A stretch of DNA of 52,105 nucleotides. It comes from Pigoraptor vietnamica. Its lineage: Eukaryota; Opisthokonta; Filasterea. Each line of letters opens with the position of its first letter. Position 1 is the stretch's first letter. The notes below the pieces were generated by a model, which saw nothing but the letters and a program-made list of their open reading frames with translations, had not been told where the DNA came from and did no database searches. A program made the translations under genes and the position numbers. Where the stretch lies: the NCBI GenBank assembly GCA_943704525.1, contig CALSCQ010002155.1:1-52105 (forward strand), given 5' to 3'. Positions 1 to 12,971 of the stretch are shown piece after piece.

Positions 1-1411
1 GGGGGGAGGCGCGGTCAATAGAACATGTATGGGGTCTGTGCACATACACGCGAGATATAAAGCACACATGCAAACAGCCCGGGCGTCGCACGCACGCGCA
101 CACATACACAAACACGCCGCCCATTAGGACGTGAAACACAAATGGCGAGAGACCGCCCACCAAGTCCGGTATGTTGTGGAGAAAGGTGCAGTCCGACCCA
201 TTCGTGCACGAGCCACGCGCAAACTGTATGCAAATGTACGCGTGCGGGTTGTTGCGGCCGCGCGTCCAGCCGGCGTCCCTCGCCACGCAACACCGCGTCG
301 TCAACTGCGCACGACACGCTCGTCTCAGAGTGCACAACTCAACATGGCGCATGGACGACTGTGTGCGTCGCATCTCGGAACAGACTGAGACACATGACAG
401 CGTGGCGTGCGCTCAGCAAGCACGCACCAGTTCGCGCGCCCGCGGTTCGCGGTCCGTTGTGCTCCATTTGTCGTACCATATGTTGTAGACGGACCCTGCA
501 AACAAGCACAACAAGCGCGTGAGATTGCTGCGCGCATTTAAGTTGCTTGTAACCTTGTGAGAATCAGCCCGTCTGTGTGTATGTCTAATAACTCCACCAT
601 CGAGACTTTAAAGCTTCATCAAGGACTTCCCTTGACTTGTGTGTGTGTGTGTGTGCATGAGCTACTTCTGAGCACATGCGCTATGCGTACCCTGTCCGCG
701 CCCTGCTTGCGACACTGGCCGCTCTGCGACTTGCCTCCGCGCAGGGCGGTCGTCCCAAGCACCCGACGACGCCATTCACCACCCACAGTCGCCGCTCTGT
801 CACACTATGGCGCGGAGAATGCAATCTCTCTCTCTCGCGCTCTGTCTGTCTTCTTTCTCGTGGTTGTTCAGCAGTGCAATGTAGCGCCTGGAAATGCCAC
901 GTCCCGTAGAAAAAGACGAGGGCGGCTCAGATTCAGGCGCCGCAGTGTGTGGGTGCGCGAACCGCAGCAGCGCCCGCCTCGAGAGCGAGGGATCGCCAGC
1001 GACGCACCGTAGGGATACATATATAGAGCAATATCTAATATATATGAATCGAAAAACTTCTTGCAAAGGGATGCGAACGTGGGCGGGGAAGGGGACGCGC
1101 TGTGTGTGTGCGCGCACGTGTGGGCTTATGGGAGCTATGTCCACTTTTAGAAACTATTGTACTTTAGAAGTGCCTTTAATGGGAAAAGGGGAAGTGGGGG
1201 CAGAGAAATTTTTAAAATGTAGGGAGCTGTGACACAGCGAATTGTGCCGAGGTGGCGCACGCTTTCTCTCTGCTGCTTCGCAAGTGCTGCTTATTTCTCA
1301 CTGTCATGCGACCTTGAACTCCCCATTCTCTCCGTTTTTCGACGAATGCGACTTGTGCGACACGCACCTTTGATGGAACTGCCGCTCGTTTTAAACGGTT
1401 GACGCTCCACC
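1..1411. other. Left-edge stretch with no supportable gene
   Basis: No reading frame here shows a recognisable domain or a convincing exon chain. An ATG at 676 opens a short frame beginning MRYAYPVRALLATLAALRLA, which looks like a signal peptide, but it runs into low-complexity sequence and I cannot attach a downstream exon to it. A TG run lies near 640-655. An AT-rich patch at about 1016-1220 lies upstream of the OXLD1-like gene and may be its promoter. A short motif at 531-547 resembles motifs in two other gene-flanking regions (see findings). Confidence 0.5.
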
Positions 1412-1584
1412 ATGGCCGTGCGTGTGCTGCGTGCGAGTGCCGGGCGCTTGCCGTTGCCGCGGATGGTGCGTGAAGGAGTGTTGCGGTGGTCTCATGTATA
1501 GCCTGCTACGTATGTGAAAGGAGACACTTGCGTTCACACACACGCACTTGCAAACGCACTCTGTTGAACCCCCACAAGCACGCG

Positions 1585-1647
<63 letters not shown>

Positions 1648-1694
1648 AAACACACACACACGCACACACACACACACACCCAAACTCTCTCTCT

Positions 1695-1726
<32 letters not shown>

Positions 1727-1770
1727 AACACACACACACGCACACACACACACACACACCCAAACTCTCT

Positions 1771-1812
<42 letters not shown>

Positions 1813-2415
1813 GCTTTCACTCACTCACTCACACACACACACACACACACACACACGCAAACACACACACACGCAAACTCACACACACACACACATACAC
1901 ACACATACACACACACACACACGCAAACACACACACACGCAAACTCACACACGCACAAGCAAACGCAAGAATTCTCACACTGTTTCTTGTGTGCACGGAT
2001 TGACTCAACAACGGCTATCTTCATTCCGCAGCGTCTTTCCACTGCAGTTCACGCAAACTCTTCCGAAGGCGATGCCAAATCGCAGGGCACGCCTGACGCA
2101 CCCTCCGTGGACCGCCAACACCGTGACTCTACCGAAGGGCCATTGCCGCCAGCCCCAGAAGCCTCATTGCCACCCACAGCAGGCGGTACGTCCGCACCCG
2201 ACGCCTCGTCGCCGCCCGAACCGCCGCAGAACTGCTGCATGAGCGGTTGTCGGACGTGCGTTTGGGACGACTACTTTGAGCGCATCGACGCGATGAAGGC
2301 TTCCAGCGCACAGACTGGCGCACCGCCGCCGCCGCCGATTGAAGAGGACGTGGATCCGTCCGTGGCCATGCTGCGCCGCCTGGAACAGCGACTGAAGAGC
2401 GGGGGAGATGGTTGA
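1412..2415 (+). CDS. OXLD1: OXLD1-like mitochondrial oxidoreductase-like protein
   Basis: Two exons, 1412-1465 and 2032-2415, joined in phase 0 (donor GTGCGT, acceptor CCGCAG), give 145 residues; human OXLD1 is of very similar length. Exon 1 encodes [18 protein letters not shown], an Arg-rich start with no acidic residues, typical of a mitochondrial targeting peptide. After a proline-rich linker, exon 2 carries the hallmark of the oxidoreductase-like domain (PF09791) at about residues 82-105: [17 protein letters not shown], with the CC and CxxC cysteines. The C-terminal tail ends in a charged helix. Biochemical function of the family is poorly known. The 566-bp intron is almost entirely CA and CT microsatellite. 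Start choice rests on the targeting peptide and in-frame splice. Confidence 0.8.
1591..1975 (+). repeat. Compound (CA)n/(CT)n microsatellite in OXLD1 intron
   Basis: Long CA runs interrupted by CAAACA and CGCA steps, with a CT run at about 1765-1812 and a second CA block at about 1832-1935. Two near-identical modules ending CACCCAAACTCTCTCTC occur at about 1670-1695 and 1750-1775, suggesting duplication of a segment of roughly 80 bp inside the microsatellite. The open frames of His-Thr repeats seen here are artefacts of the repeat. Confidence 0.9.
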
Positions 2416-2996
2416 GATGCGGCGAAGGATCGCACTACGCTGCACTGTCGTATCAGTCGCTGCGTCGTTTCGACTTGACGCGGGTCGTGGAGAATGCGGT
2501 GCGCTGGTGCCTGTGCAAGTGCACGTGGTCACTTGTCGCTCGTGGACAGTCGCGCGGGCCTCGTGCGCCGGCCTCTGGCGTGCCAACTCAGTGCTCGTGG
2601 ACGGTGGCAACCGACGCAGATGGATCAGAGAGGACCATCGTGGGGTCGCGTGCGCTGGAACTCGTGTGTGGGCGGAGCACTCGGCACAGAATGCTCGAGC
2701 CCACGGCCGTGTGCGCTGCCGGTGACGACACACTCTTTCTCAACGCCACTCAGCGCGCCTTTCAACTTGCTCTGAATGCGGCGATGCCAATTGCGGATGG
2801 CACGATGCGCTACGTGTTGTGATTCGATTCGCGTTATGAAACAGACGCGCGTGAAAAGATGGGCGTCGCATGCATGGCGCATTCCCCGACCGGCACTGCG
2901 TGACGAGGCGGCGTCTGCTGGGCGCTGCGCTTAGCTAAATTTTTAGTTGAATTAACGGCGCCGCATGTTACGACTGCCCCTTGTCTGTGTGTGTTT

Positions 2997-3042
<46 letters not shown>

Positions 3043-3408
3043 GTCAGCGCTAATGCCGTTCGTGTGTGTGTGTGTGTGTGTCCGCCAGTGCCGTTCGTCA
3101 GCCACATCGCGCCGTTCTCACTCGCTGTTTAGCGGACAGATCGCTGACCGCAGACAAATGGCGGCGAATGTGAATTGGCAATCATCGACCTCGAAGAACT
3201 AGATTGGTCCAACTGGATTCATGCACACCTCGACCGTAACCTCCCCCGCCGGCGTCCTGCATGGCCAAACATCAGGCGGGCTTTGTCGTCGACGCGTTTG
3301 TATTCACACAACTTCTATAACAACGCGGCGGGGCATCAAGGGAAAGGGGGGATCTCGAGACTGAGGCTGTCAATGAGCTATTAATACAGTCGCTGCAGAC
3401 GCCTGGGC
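2416..3408. other. Intergenic stretch; one weak ORF and a TG repeat
   Basis: A plus-strand frame from 2412 to 2822 (136 codons) starts inside the last codons of the OXLD1-like gene. Its second half looks mildly protein-like (ends GDDTLFLNATQRAFQLALNA then a short tail) but matches no family I know and has no splice-supported upstream exon, so I do not call it a gene. A TG microsatellite lies at about 2983-3037 with a second short run at 3064-3080. Nothing else is recognised. Confidence 0.4.
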
Positions 3409-4097
3409 TCAGTCGCGGGCGATAATTGTGTCGCCGTCGCGGTTGTCGTGGATGTCTACCTCGGCGCCGCTGGCGAGCATGACGCCCTGCACCGGCTTGC
3501 GCGAGAGGCCATGCACAAGTCCGTGGCATGCTGCTGGGGACGCTCACGAGCTTGATGGCCTGCCGGTTCGACGCGAGTGCAACCCGCCAGAGCCGATCGC
3601 GAGCCGAGACTGGCAGATTGCCTCCGTACCCACGTCAGTTCAAAAATTCTACTGCTCCACGACCCTTGCACGCCAGCGCTGTGCGCATCATTCACAGACA
3701 GGCACTGACGGAACTGGAGTCTGAATCTCAGGCCGCCAATACCGCTCTGCCATTCGCGTGTGCAAGGCACTGAAATCGGCACGGCAGACGGATGGGTCCG
3801 ACTGGCGGCGGCGTCGCGGCTCGGAAACTCGGAAGGCCCACTCACCTTGCTCGAACTTGGCGTTACAACACATTCAAGACGGCGCCGCACATCAGAAGCA
3901 ACGGCCAGAAGCTAAGGGCGGCAGCATACACAGCTTCTTCAGTCGAACATCATGCACTGGCATGTCGTACGCTGTCTTGACCTCGTCGCCGACCGACACG
4001 CCGAGACCGTGATGGGCTTCAGTTTCCATTTGCGAGCTTGGCGGGGTCCACGCCGCTCGGGAGCACGGTCATACTGTGGAGGGGCAAAGTCGCTCAT
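3409..4097 (-). pseudogene. Possible gene remnant or unresolved multi-exon gene
   Basis: Several stretches of the minus strand read like protein but in shifting frames. An ATG at 4097 opens MSDFAPPQYDRAPERRGPRQ followed by ARKWKLKPITV. A second frame then reads VSVGDEVKTAYDMPVHDVRL. Further down RLWRVALASNRQAIKLV is followed, in another frame, by KPVQGVMLASGAEVDIHDNR and a stop at 3409. The last two pieces vaguely resemble ankyrin repeats. I could not find splice sites that join all pieces in frame, so this is either a decayed gene or one with small exons I cannot resolve. No function is assigned. Confidence 0.3.
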
Positions 4098-4321
4098 CTT
4101 CAACGCGCACTAGTGGCTCAGCGCTCGATGCGTGAGTCGAATCAGCCAGTGCACGTCCTTTGCCGAGACTGTGTCACGCATGGTGCTCCACTTCGTGCTT
4201 GCTGGCCGGTTGGCACGACTGTTTCAGATTGTATTGAAAGTGGCCCAAAGTGGCTAATTTTATGGCGGACAAATTTTAGATGCAAATTGCGAGAGCCAAT
4301 CTGCGCTATTTCAGTTCGCCG

Positions 4322-4364
<43 letters not shown>

Positions 4365-4369
4365 CACAG

Positions 4370-4402
<33 letters not shown>

Positions 4403-4432
4403 CACACACCACAGACACATAGATACACAGAC

Positions 4433-4477
<45 letters not shown>

Positions 4478-4661
4478 CACACACACACTCACACACACAC
4501 ACACACACACGCACACACACACGCACACACACTGGCACACACACCGGCACACGCCAAACTGTCGTAGCAGCGCAATCGCACTTCCGTAAGTGCTACGGCC
4601 GGTATTGGGAGAATACGCCACGCGCCGCTTTAATGGTATTGGGATAATACGCCGCGCCGCT
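4098..4661. other. Spacer upstream of the remnant and downstream of the fucosyltransferase gene
   Basis: Contains an AT-rich patch at about 4235-4315, a long CA microsatellite (4322-4555), and a direct repeat abutting the end of the O-fucosyltransferase gene (4601-4666). No gene recognised. Confidence 0.6.
4322..4555 (+). repeat. (CA)n microsatellite
   Basis: CA dinucleotide array with interruptions (CACCCCACAG, CGCA, CACAGACACATAGA) over about 230 bp in the 3' flank of the O-fucosyltransferase gene. Confidence 0.9.
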
Positions 4662-4666
4662 TTAAT
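4601..4666 (-). repeat. Tandem direct repeat spanning the fucosyltransferase stop codon
   Basis: Two adjacent copies, 4601-4634 (34 bp) and 4635-4666 (32 bp), both begin GGTATTGGGA and end GCGCCGCTTTAAT. They differ by one substitution and a 2-bp deletion. The inner copy contains the stop codon (4662-4664 on the minus strand), so the duplication copied the end of the reading frame into the 3' untranslated region. Confidence 0.85.
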
Positions 4667-6620
4667 CCTCGCCCAGCAAGCCGACTCCGCATTCGAGGAG
4701 CACCGCCAATGCATGTCCTGTCTCGTTTGTCACGTGGTTGTACGCGAAGTGATCCGGGCCGTTGTGGACGGCGATATCGCACCGCGGCTTGCCCACGCAC
4801 AGCTGCGCCACGTGCTCCACCGACCTGGGGCTGTGGTACTTCTTGTTGATCGCAAAGGTCCCGCAGAGGCCACTCGGCCACCCAAAGCTCGCAAACACGA
4901 CGCGCGAAACCGTCCTTCCCTTGGGGCACGCGAGCGACATGATGCGCGGCGGCTCGTCCGATATCCCCATGTACTCGTAACCGCAGAGGTACTGCGACAC
5001 ATTGGACGGGCGCAGCGGCTCCCAATCCATCGTCGCCTCATCGACCCCCAGCCGTTGGCCGCGACTGAGAATGCCTGTGAACGCCGTGGGCGCGTGCCAC
5101 GTGAATTGCGTGCTCGGCGACGCCACACGCATCTCCAGAATTCGCTCCGACCATGTCGAGTAGGACCCGATGAAACCCGCCGCCCGCATGCATATCTCCT
5201 GCTCCACGAGAGAGCCGTAGTAAGGGTCGTCTTCGGCGCTCGGTGCGCCTTCCGCGCTCAGCTCGCTCTGCGGCATGGAGTAGCGGAGAATTCGCGGGTA
5301 GCCGCGCTTCGCGAATGTCGCCGCTTCCTCTTCGCTGAAACGAACGGCGGCGACGAACACCGGCCACTGCGGCGCGTCGTCGTACCCGGCACTCACGGCG
5401 GAAAGCACAACGCTGTCGAGCACGTTGAGGAGGTCCCCAATGGCGATGGCGTCCACACACTTGAGATACGTCGTGCAGTTGGCCAGCCGCCCGACGCGCT
5501 CGTAATCTGCGCGTCGCCAGTGGATCGCGAAGAAGCGCGGCCCGTGTCGACGGCCGCTCGCGGGCGCTTCGAGTGTGCCGGTCACGCCGGCGTCTGCGAG
5601 GAACCGGTCCGCACGTCGCATGAGCACGGGTGCGTGCACGAGGCCTCGCACGATGCGGAGGTGCGTGTCTCGGAACGGTAAGCCGCGGTGCAGCAGCGTG
5701 CCCCTCATGATCTGGTAGTTGGCGTCCGAGCGACCGTTCAAGACGAGCACCTGCCAGTGCGCGTCATCGCCCCCAAATGTCGCGTTGATACCCTGCGGCG
5801 TCCAGTCCACCCGACATTCGCCGCCCGGCGGGACGTTATCTTCGCACGTCGCAGGCACGACGTGCCGTGCGTGCTTTCCGCCGAAGAAGAGGTCGCGGTA
5901 GAAGGCCCAGTACGCGTCGGACTCGGCGGGCTTGTCGGCCAGGTGAGATGCGGGCACAGGGACCCACATGGCGTCTACGGAAGCGCCGCTTGCTGCGAAC
6001 GCCGACGCGAAATCGCCCATGCCGATCAGCGGAGGGCTGCCCTGCATCGCGGCGAGGCGGGCGACGTCAAAGGTTCCCTCGAACGGGAAGACGTTGCTCT
6101 TCCACCCTGCGTGCGACGTGTGGTCCTTGAATGGCGGCAACACGAGCGTGCGGTTGAGGATCGCCGCGACTTTGATGTGCGTGATGAAGCTGTAGTACTG
6201 GTTGTTCGGGCCATTGGTGGGCACGCCGAAGAGATAGCGCGCTTCGGCAGGGAGGGCACTCCTTGCGCCGCCCGCCGGTGCGCTGTCAGGCGGCGGCTGC
6301 GAAAACAACTGCACGCCGAGTACATTTGCAACGGCACGCTGCAGGGCCTCCGCGCGACTCGCATCGCGTGAGTCGTGCGTGAGAAGAGTGAGAGCGCTGC
6401 GCCCGCCGAGGCGCCCGACTGGCGCTACCCCCGCGAAAGACCTGGAATTATCCGTCGCCGATGCGCTGTCACTGAGGGCGACTGAACGCGAATACGACAC
6501 ACCGCCGAGAACAACAGCAACCAACGCGGCGGTGATGATGCCTCGTAGTAGTGCGCGGCGTGCGGGAGGGCTACGCCGCAACAGAACTGCTGGCCAGCTC
6601 ACGAGCTGACGCAACATCAT
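4662..6620 (-). CDS. Type II membrane O-fucosyltransferase fused to a C-terminal SUEL lectin domain
   Basis: A single exon of 652 codons from the ATG at 6620 (a GTG lies just upstream). Residues about 27-42 form a hydrophobic membrane anchor after an Arg-rich cytosolic tail, the layout of a Golgi/ER type II glycosyltransferase. Residues about 125-500 match the GDP-fucose O-fucosyltransferase fold (PF10250): GPNNQYYSF near the start, [11 protein letters not shown] near residue 365 (the conserved HxRR donor-binding motif), and [20 protein letters not shown] near 475-490. Residues about 548-646 match a galactose-binding/SUEL lectin domain (PF02140): [18 protein letters not shown] and a spaced cysteine pattern. 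Likely transfers fucose to Ser/Thr of secreted proteins, the lectin part perhaps binding glycans. Intronless, unlike most neighbours. The acceptor protein cannot be told. Confidence 0.85.
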   Translation of the reverse strand: MMLRQLVSWPAVLLRRSPPARRALLRGIITAALVAVVLGGVSYSRSVALSDSASATDNSRSFAGVAPVGRLGGRSALTLLTHDSRDASRAEALQRAVANVLGVQLFSQPPPDSAPAGGARSALPAEARYLFGVPTNGPNNQYYSFITHIKVAAILNRTLVLPPFKDHTSHAGWKSNVFPFEGTFDVARLAAMQGSPPLIGMGDFASAFAASGASVDAMWVPVPASHLADKPAESDAYWAFYRDLFFGGKHARHVVPATCEDNVPPGGECRVDWTPQGINATFGGDDAHWQVLVLNGRSDANYQIMRGTLLHRGLPFRDTHLRIVRGLVHAPVLMRRADRFLADAGVTGTLEAPASGRRHGPRFFAIHWRRADYERVGRLANCTTYLKCVDAIAIGDLLNVLDSVVLSAVSAGYDDAPQWPVFVAAVRFSEEEAATFAKRGYPRILRYSMPQSELSAEGAPSAEDDPYYGSLVEQEICMRAAGFIGSYSTWSERILEMRVASPSTQFTWHAPTAFTGILSRGQRLGVDEATMDWEPLRPSNVSQYLCGYEYMGISDEPPRIMSLACPKGRTVSRVVFASFGWPSGLCGTFAINKKYHSPRSVEHVAQLCVGKPRCDIAVHNGPDHFAYNHVTNETGHALAVLLECGVGLLGED

Positions 6621-7536
6621 CACCGGCTCCTAGCGGTTCGGAGGCCGCGACCGCGTGACAGGCTGCCGACGGGCATTCTCGCCGGGACGACCGATTCAAT
6701 CGTTCCATTTGGAGCGAACGGCGAACGCGGCGAGTGTGAAACACCGTCCCTGAGCGGACTCCCTGCAAGCCCCTTCGCACCGCCTCAGAACGCGGCGAGT
6801 GAAACACCGTCCCTCGACGGACCGCCCTGACACAGTGAATGATGGACCCACGCGCCAAAGGGCAGAGTGCGATTGGCTGGGTGTTAGAGTCCTACCACGC
6901 ACTTTGACATCCGCGCATTTAAATTGAATTGTGGGCCAAAAAAGGGCCTGAAATTGCGATTATTTCAAATTAAATTTTCCTATTTGTCAACATAAATAGT
7001 ACCACCGATTGTGCCGGGTGACCGCACGGCACCGCCACCCGACTCAGACAAGCCCAGTCGTCAATAGCACTCTGCGGAGCCTGGCGTCTCACTTCGTTTG
7101 TAGCTGTGAGCGAAAGAGCGGCGCTTGTCGCATTGCGGGAAGGAGTGACGTCTGGCATGTAGCCGTCAGTTTTTTGGCCATGCTCGTCCGGACACGGGGA
7201 TACAAAACCGCTGTCCGTGTCGCCCATTGACTGGACGAGTGCCTCGCATGCCATAAGTCTCAGGGGTTTGGTTGCACTTCAAACCTCTGTTTTTTTTGTC
7301 TGTGTGCTTCGCACGGGTGTCCCAATTGTTCTTCGTGTTGGTGTAATACATCCGGCGAGTGCGATGTGCACATTGCGACGTCGGCCGCCATGTGGTCACT
7401 CAATTCGCTACGTCAACGCCAACTTCACTGTTTTTCAGTCGCCGTGCGCGCCGCACTTGCACCTTGCTTCCACGCACACACTGGCACACACACACACACG
7501 CAATCGCGCGGTGGCCCTTTAGGAGTATTCAGAAGC
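6621..7536. promoter_or_regulatory. Divergent intergenic region between the fucosyltransferase and the esterase-family gene
   Basis: Both flanking genes point away from this region. It holds an imperfect direct repeat of about 35 bp (6723-6758 and 6788-6821, sharing GAACGCGGCGAGTG and AAACACCGTCCCT), then a sharply AT-rich island at about 6905-7010 containing CGCGCATTTAAATTGAATT, then ordinary GC-rich sequence. The island is the best candidate for a shared promoter. A small CA run lies at about 7481-7500. Confidence 0.5.
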
Positions 7537-10414
<2,878 letters not shown>

Positions 10415-10903
10415 GCGGAAGTTACATGCCAAAGGGCTCCGGGTTCGAAGCGGAGACGCATACAGGGAGCGCAGGGCGAGGCGTGGTGATGGAGGTCACG
10501 CGTGTCACAATGGGAGTCGCGTGCGTCGCTGTGTGTGGAGGGTTGGGGATGCGTCGGGCGATGGTTGAGCGCGAATGTGGCATGCGTATGTCGCGTTTTC
10601 TTTAGGCAGCGTCACTTCACACATATTATCCGATTCTTCAAGCAAAATAAAAAAGAGTAGCAGGGCACGTGACTCGGCGTTTGTGCGATTCGGACGGCGC
10701 CCTCACGGAGGGACTGCCGCTTCCTTCATACGAGAGATTGCTGCGCGCGACGCTGCGATACGCAAGCCGAAGCCTCCGACGCACAGGCGACAGAGACGAA
10801 TTTACAGCAGAGTTAGAGTGTGCGGTGCGAGCGTGTGTGTGTGAGTGAGTGAGGGGCGCGTTACGTGGTGTGTATGCGTGTGTGTGTGTGCGTGTGTGAC
10901 TCT
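10415..10903. other. Convergent 3' intergenic region
   Basis: Lies between the ends of the esterase-family gene (+) and DYNLT1 (-). An AATAAAAAAG stretch near 10646 is a candidate polyadenylation signal for the plus-strand gene. A short TG run at 10830-10900 lies next to the DYNLT1 stop. No gene recognised. Confidence 0.5.
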
Positions 10904-11991
10904 TCAAATGGCGAGTCCAAAGACGCTTGTGATGCAGTACATCGTCTTGTTCTCCCAGCGCACCGTGCAGCTCCCTGTCGCACGGAAACACACGCACATT
11001 CAGCAAACGCGACACACGATAAAAGACATGCGCATAAAACGAACCGCCTGTGACGACGAACACGGTACAATACACATAAGCGTGCCCTCGGACAAAACGG
11101 CATTCTCCGCCCGCAGAGCCAGTATAATGATGCACGCCCCGCACACACTGACGTCGCGATAAGCCGCAACACGGCACCACCCAAAACCACGCCGGCCATC
11201 CACAGCGCAGCAAGCACCCACCGTCGCTCTGGTTGTCCCAGAAGCACGAGCTGGCCGTGTGGAGGCCGGCGCCGTTCTTCTGCATGATGACGCACGTGAC
11301 AATGTACTTGAAGGGCTTGTTGAGCGCCGTGAGTCGCTTGAGGCACAGCTCGACGATGTTCGACGACCACTGGCTGACCTTGCCGTGTTGGTAGTGCGCG
11401 CTGCCCAACAGAGACTCCACAGACTGCGGCGGAAAGGGAGCGAACCCACGCGTGAGATTACACGCGATGGCGCCGGCGTGGAGAGCGCCAGTGGGTGTGT
11501 GACGGCGTTTCTCAAGCGATCGCAATTCAAATGGCGAGTCGCTCATACATTGTCCCAACGAGAGAACACCAATTTGAAAATCAGAGCAAACATAGTGTGC
11601 GTTTCTGTTCGCACGGCGGCAAAGGACGCACCTCCTTGATGATGCCTGTGACTTCTTCGACAATGAACGCCGACTGCGACAGAGACGCGCGAGTCAGCAC
11701 ATGGCGACAGACGCAGACTCACGCACACAGACACACATAGACACATGCACACAGACACACATAGACACATGCACACGACACACAGAGACACACGCAACAC
11801 ACACACACAGAGACACAAATTCTCACTTGTTCAGAAGACACGTTACACTACAGACTGCGCATCCACTCCATTTCCACGCAATGATGGCACGGAATTTGCG
11901 TCGGCGTAGGGGCGATAAGAGGCACCAAAAGGCGCGCGCACACTGCCGTGAGACACACGCCCACCTCCTCCGGAACCTGAAGCTCTTCCAT
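10904..11991 (-). CDS. DYNLT1: Dynein light chain Tctex-type (DYNLT1)
   Basis: Four exons on the minus strand, 11965-11991, 11632-11673, 11222-11423 and 10904-10974, join in frame to 113 residues, the same length as human DYNLT1. The third exon contains the near-invariant [20 protein letters not shown] followed by CFWD, and the last exon ends TSVFGLAI. These are hallmarks of Tctex-1 light chains, which dimerise and bind dynein intermediate chain and cargo. The protein acts in cytoplasmic dynein and in flagellar inner-arm dynein in many protists. The first exon is only nine codons (MEELQVPEE) and is placed by donor GTGGGC and the continuing frame. The long minus-strand ORF reading through these exons and introns is not the real protein. 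Confidence 0.92.
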
Positions 11992-12971
11992 CTTCGCGAG
12001 TCAATGTGACACAGCGGCAGAAGTATATCACAGGGATATAAGGGGTATGCGGGTCTTCTTTCGCTCGAGCGAAGGGGATGTCGTGAAGAGTGCGCTTGTC
12101 GTGTGCGTGTGTGCATTTGCATGAAGACCACAGCTGTGGCCTGGAACTCTGTCCGGCGCATTTGATTTGAATTGGGGTGAAATTTGTTCAAAATTAGAGG
12201 CACGATTCCAAATTATTACCTGAGGAATGTGTTGCCAAGGACAACGCACCACACTCACGTGATGATGCACGTGATTTATCACGTGAAATAGATCACGTGC
12301 CCGACTCACGTGATCTGATTTACCACCCCGTATGCTGATCGTGTGCTGGGCCTGCATAATAAATCGGCCGTGCCATACATTTTCCATAGTGAGCGCGAAT
12401 GTACTAATTGAGAGCCCCTCTTAGTCCCCTTGACAGGTGCTCTCTCTCTCTCGCTTCTCGCTCTCTGTCGTGTCTCTCTCCCATCCATCCTTTCAAAGCG
12501 CCGCGCCCCTGCCGCATCGTCCTCTCCCTCTTTTCCCATCTGCACAAGCCCATTGGAGGTGTGTGCGCGGGTGTCGTGCGTGGTGGGATTGCGGATGGGG
12601 AGGGATGTCGTGGGATGGGGTGATGAAGTGTGTAGGGGTGTTGGGAAATGTTGTGCATTCGGCACGGGGTGGACACTTTGGGCTCGTTTCATTGAAGACT
12701 TAGTGCGTGTTGTTCACGTTTCGCGTGTGTATGTCATTCTGCTTGATGTCTTGTGCCTTTTAATGTGCATAATTGTGTGTGTGTGTGTGCATAGTTATTG
12801 GAGTGTGGCGCGTGTCTCATTTGTTGGCACGTACTCGCGACTGTGGGGAGCATCCGCGAGTGCGTGGGGATCTCTTTCTCACTCGTCGCGACGTGGTATA
12901 TGCTGCATCCCATTCTCTCGTCTGACATTTGATTTGAAATTTCGAATCGGCAGCTTTGGGACCAAACGAAG
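11992..12971. promoter_or_regulatory. Divergent promoter region between DYNLT1 and RPS14
   Basis: Both genes start at its edges and point outwards. It contains an AT-rich stretch (about 12150-12230), a cluster of five CACGTG boxes (12256-12312, separate entry), and on the RPS14 side a strongly pyrimidine-rich tract (about 12435-12540), as found around transcription starts of ribosomal protein genes. A GT run lies at 12775-12790. No coding exon is convincing. Confidence 0.55.
12256..12312. promoter_or_regulatory. Cluster of five CACGTG boxes
   Basis: CACGTG occurs at 12256, 12268, 12280, 12294 and 12307, a spacing of 12, 12, 14 and 13 bp, four of the five preceded by T (TCACGTG) and four followed by A. 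CACGTG is the palindromic E-box bound by bHLH or bHLH-Zip dimers. Placement between two divergent start codons suggests a control element for RPS14, DYNLT1 or both. The factor is unknown. Confidence 0.65.

Noticed and set aside
1520-1980. CRISPR-like or tandem gene repeats in the CA-rich blocks
   Set aside because: They are simple dinucleotide repeats without unique spacers.
1486-2415. 309-codon frame with a long His-Thr repeat
   Set aside because: The repeat is the translated CA microsatellite of the OXLD1-like intron; only the part after 2031 is exon.
4590-5681. 363-codon plus-strand frame opposite the fucosyltransferase
   Set aside because: Antisense shadow with no domain; the minus strand has a clear domain structure.
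7366-7536. Upstream ATG extension of the esterase-family protein
   Set aside because: It adds a His/Thr-repeat leader not seen in the family; kept only as an alternative start.
10638-11663. 341-codon minus-strand frame over DYNLT1
   Set aside because: Only its central part is the DYNLT1 exon 11222-11423; the flanks are intron translations.
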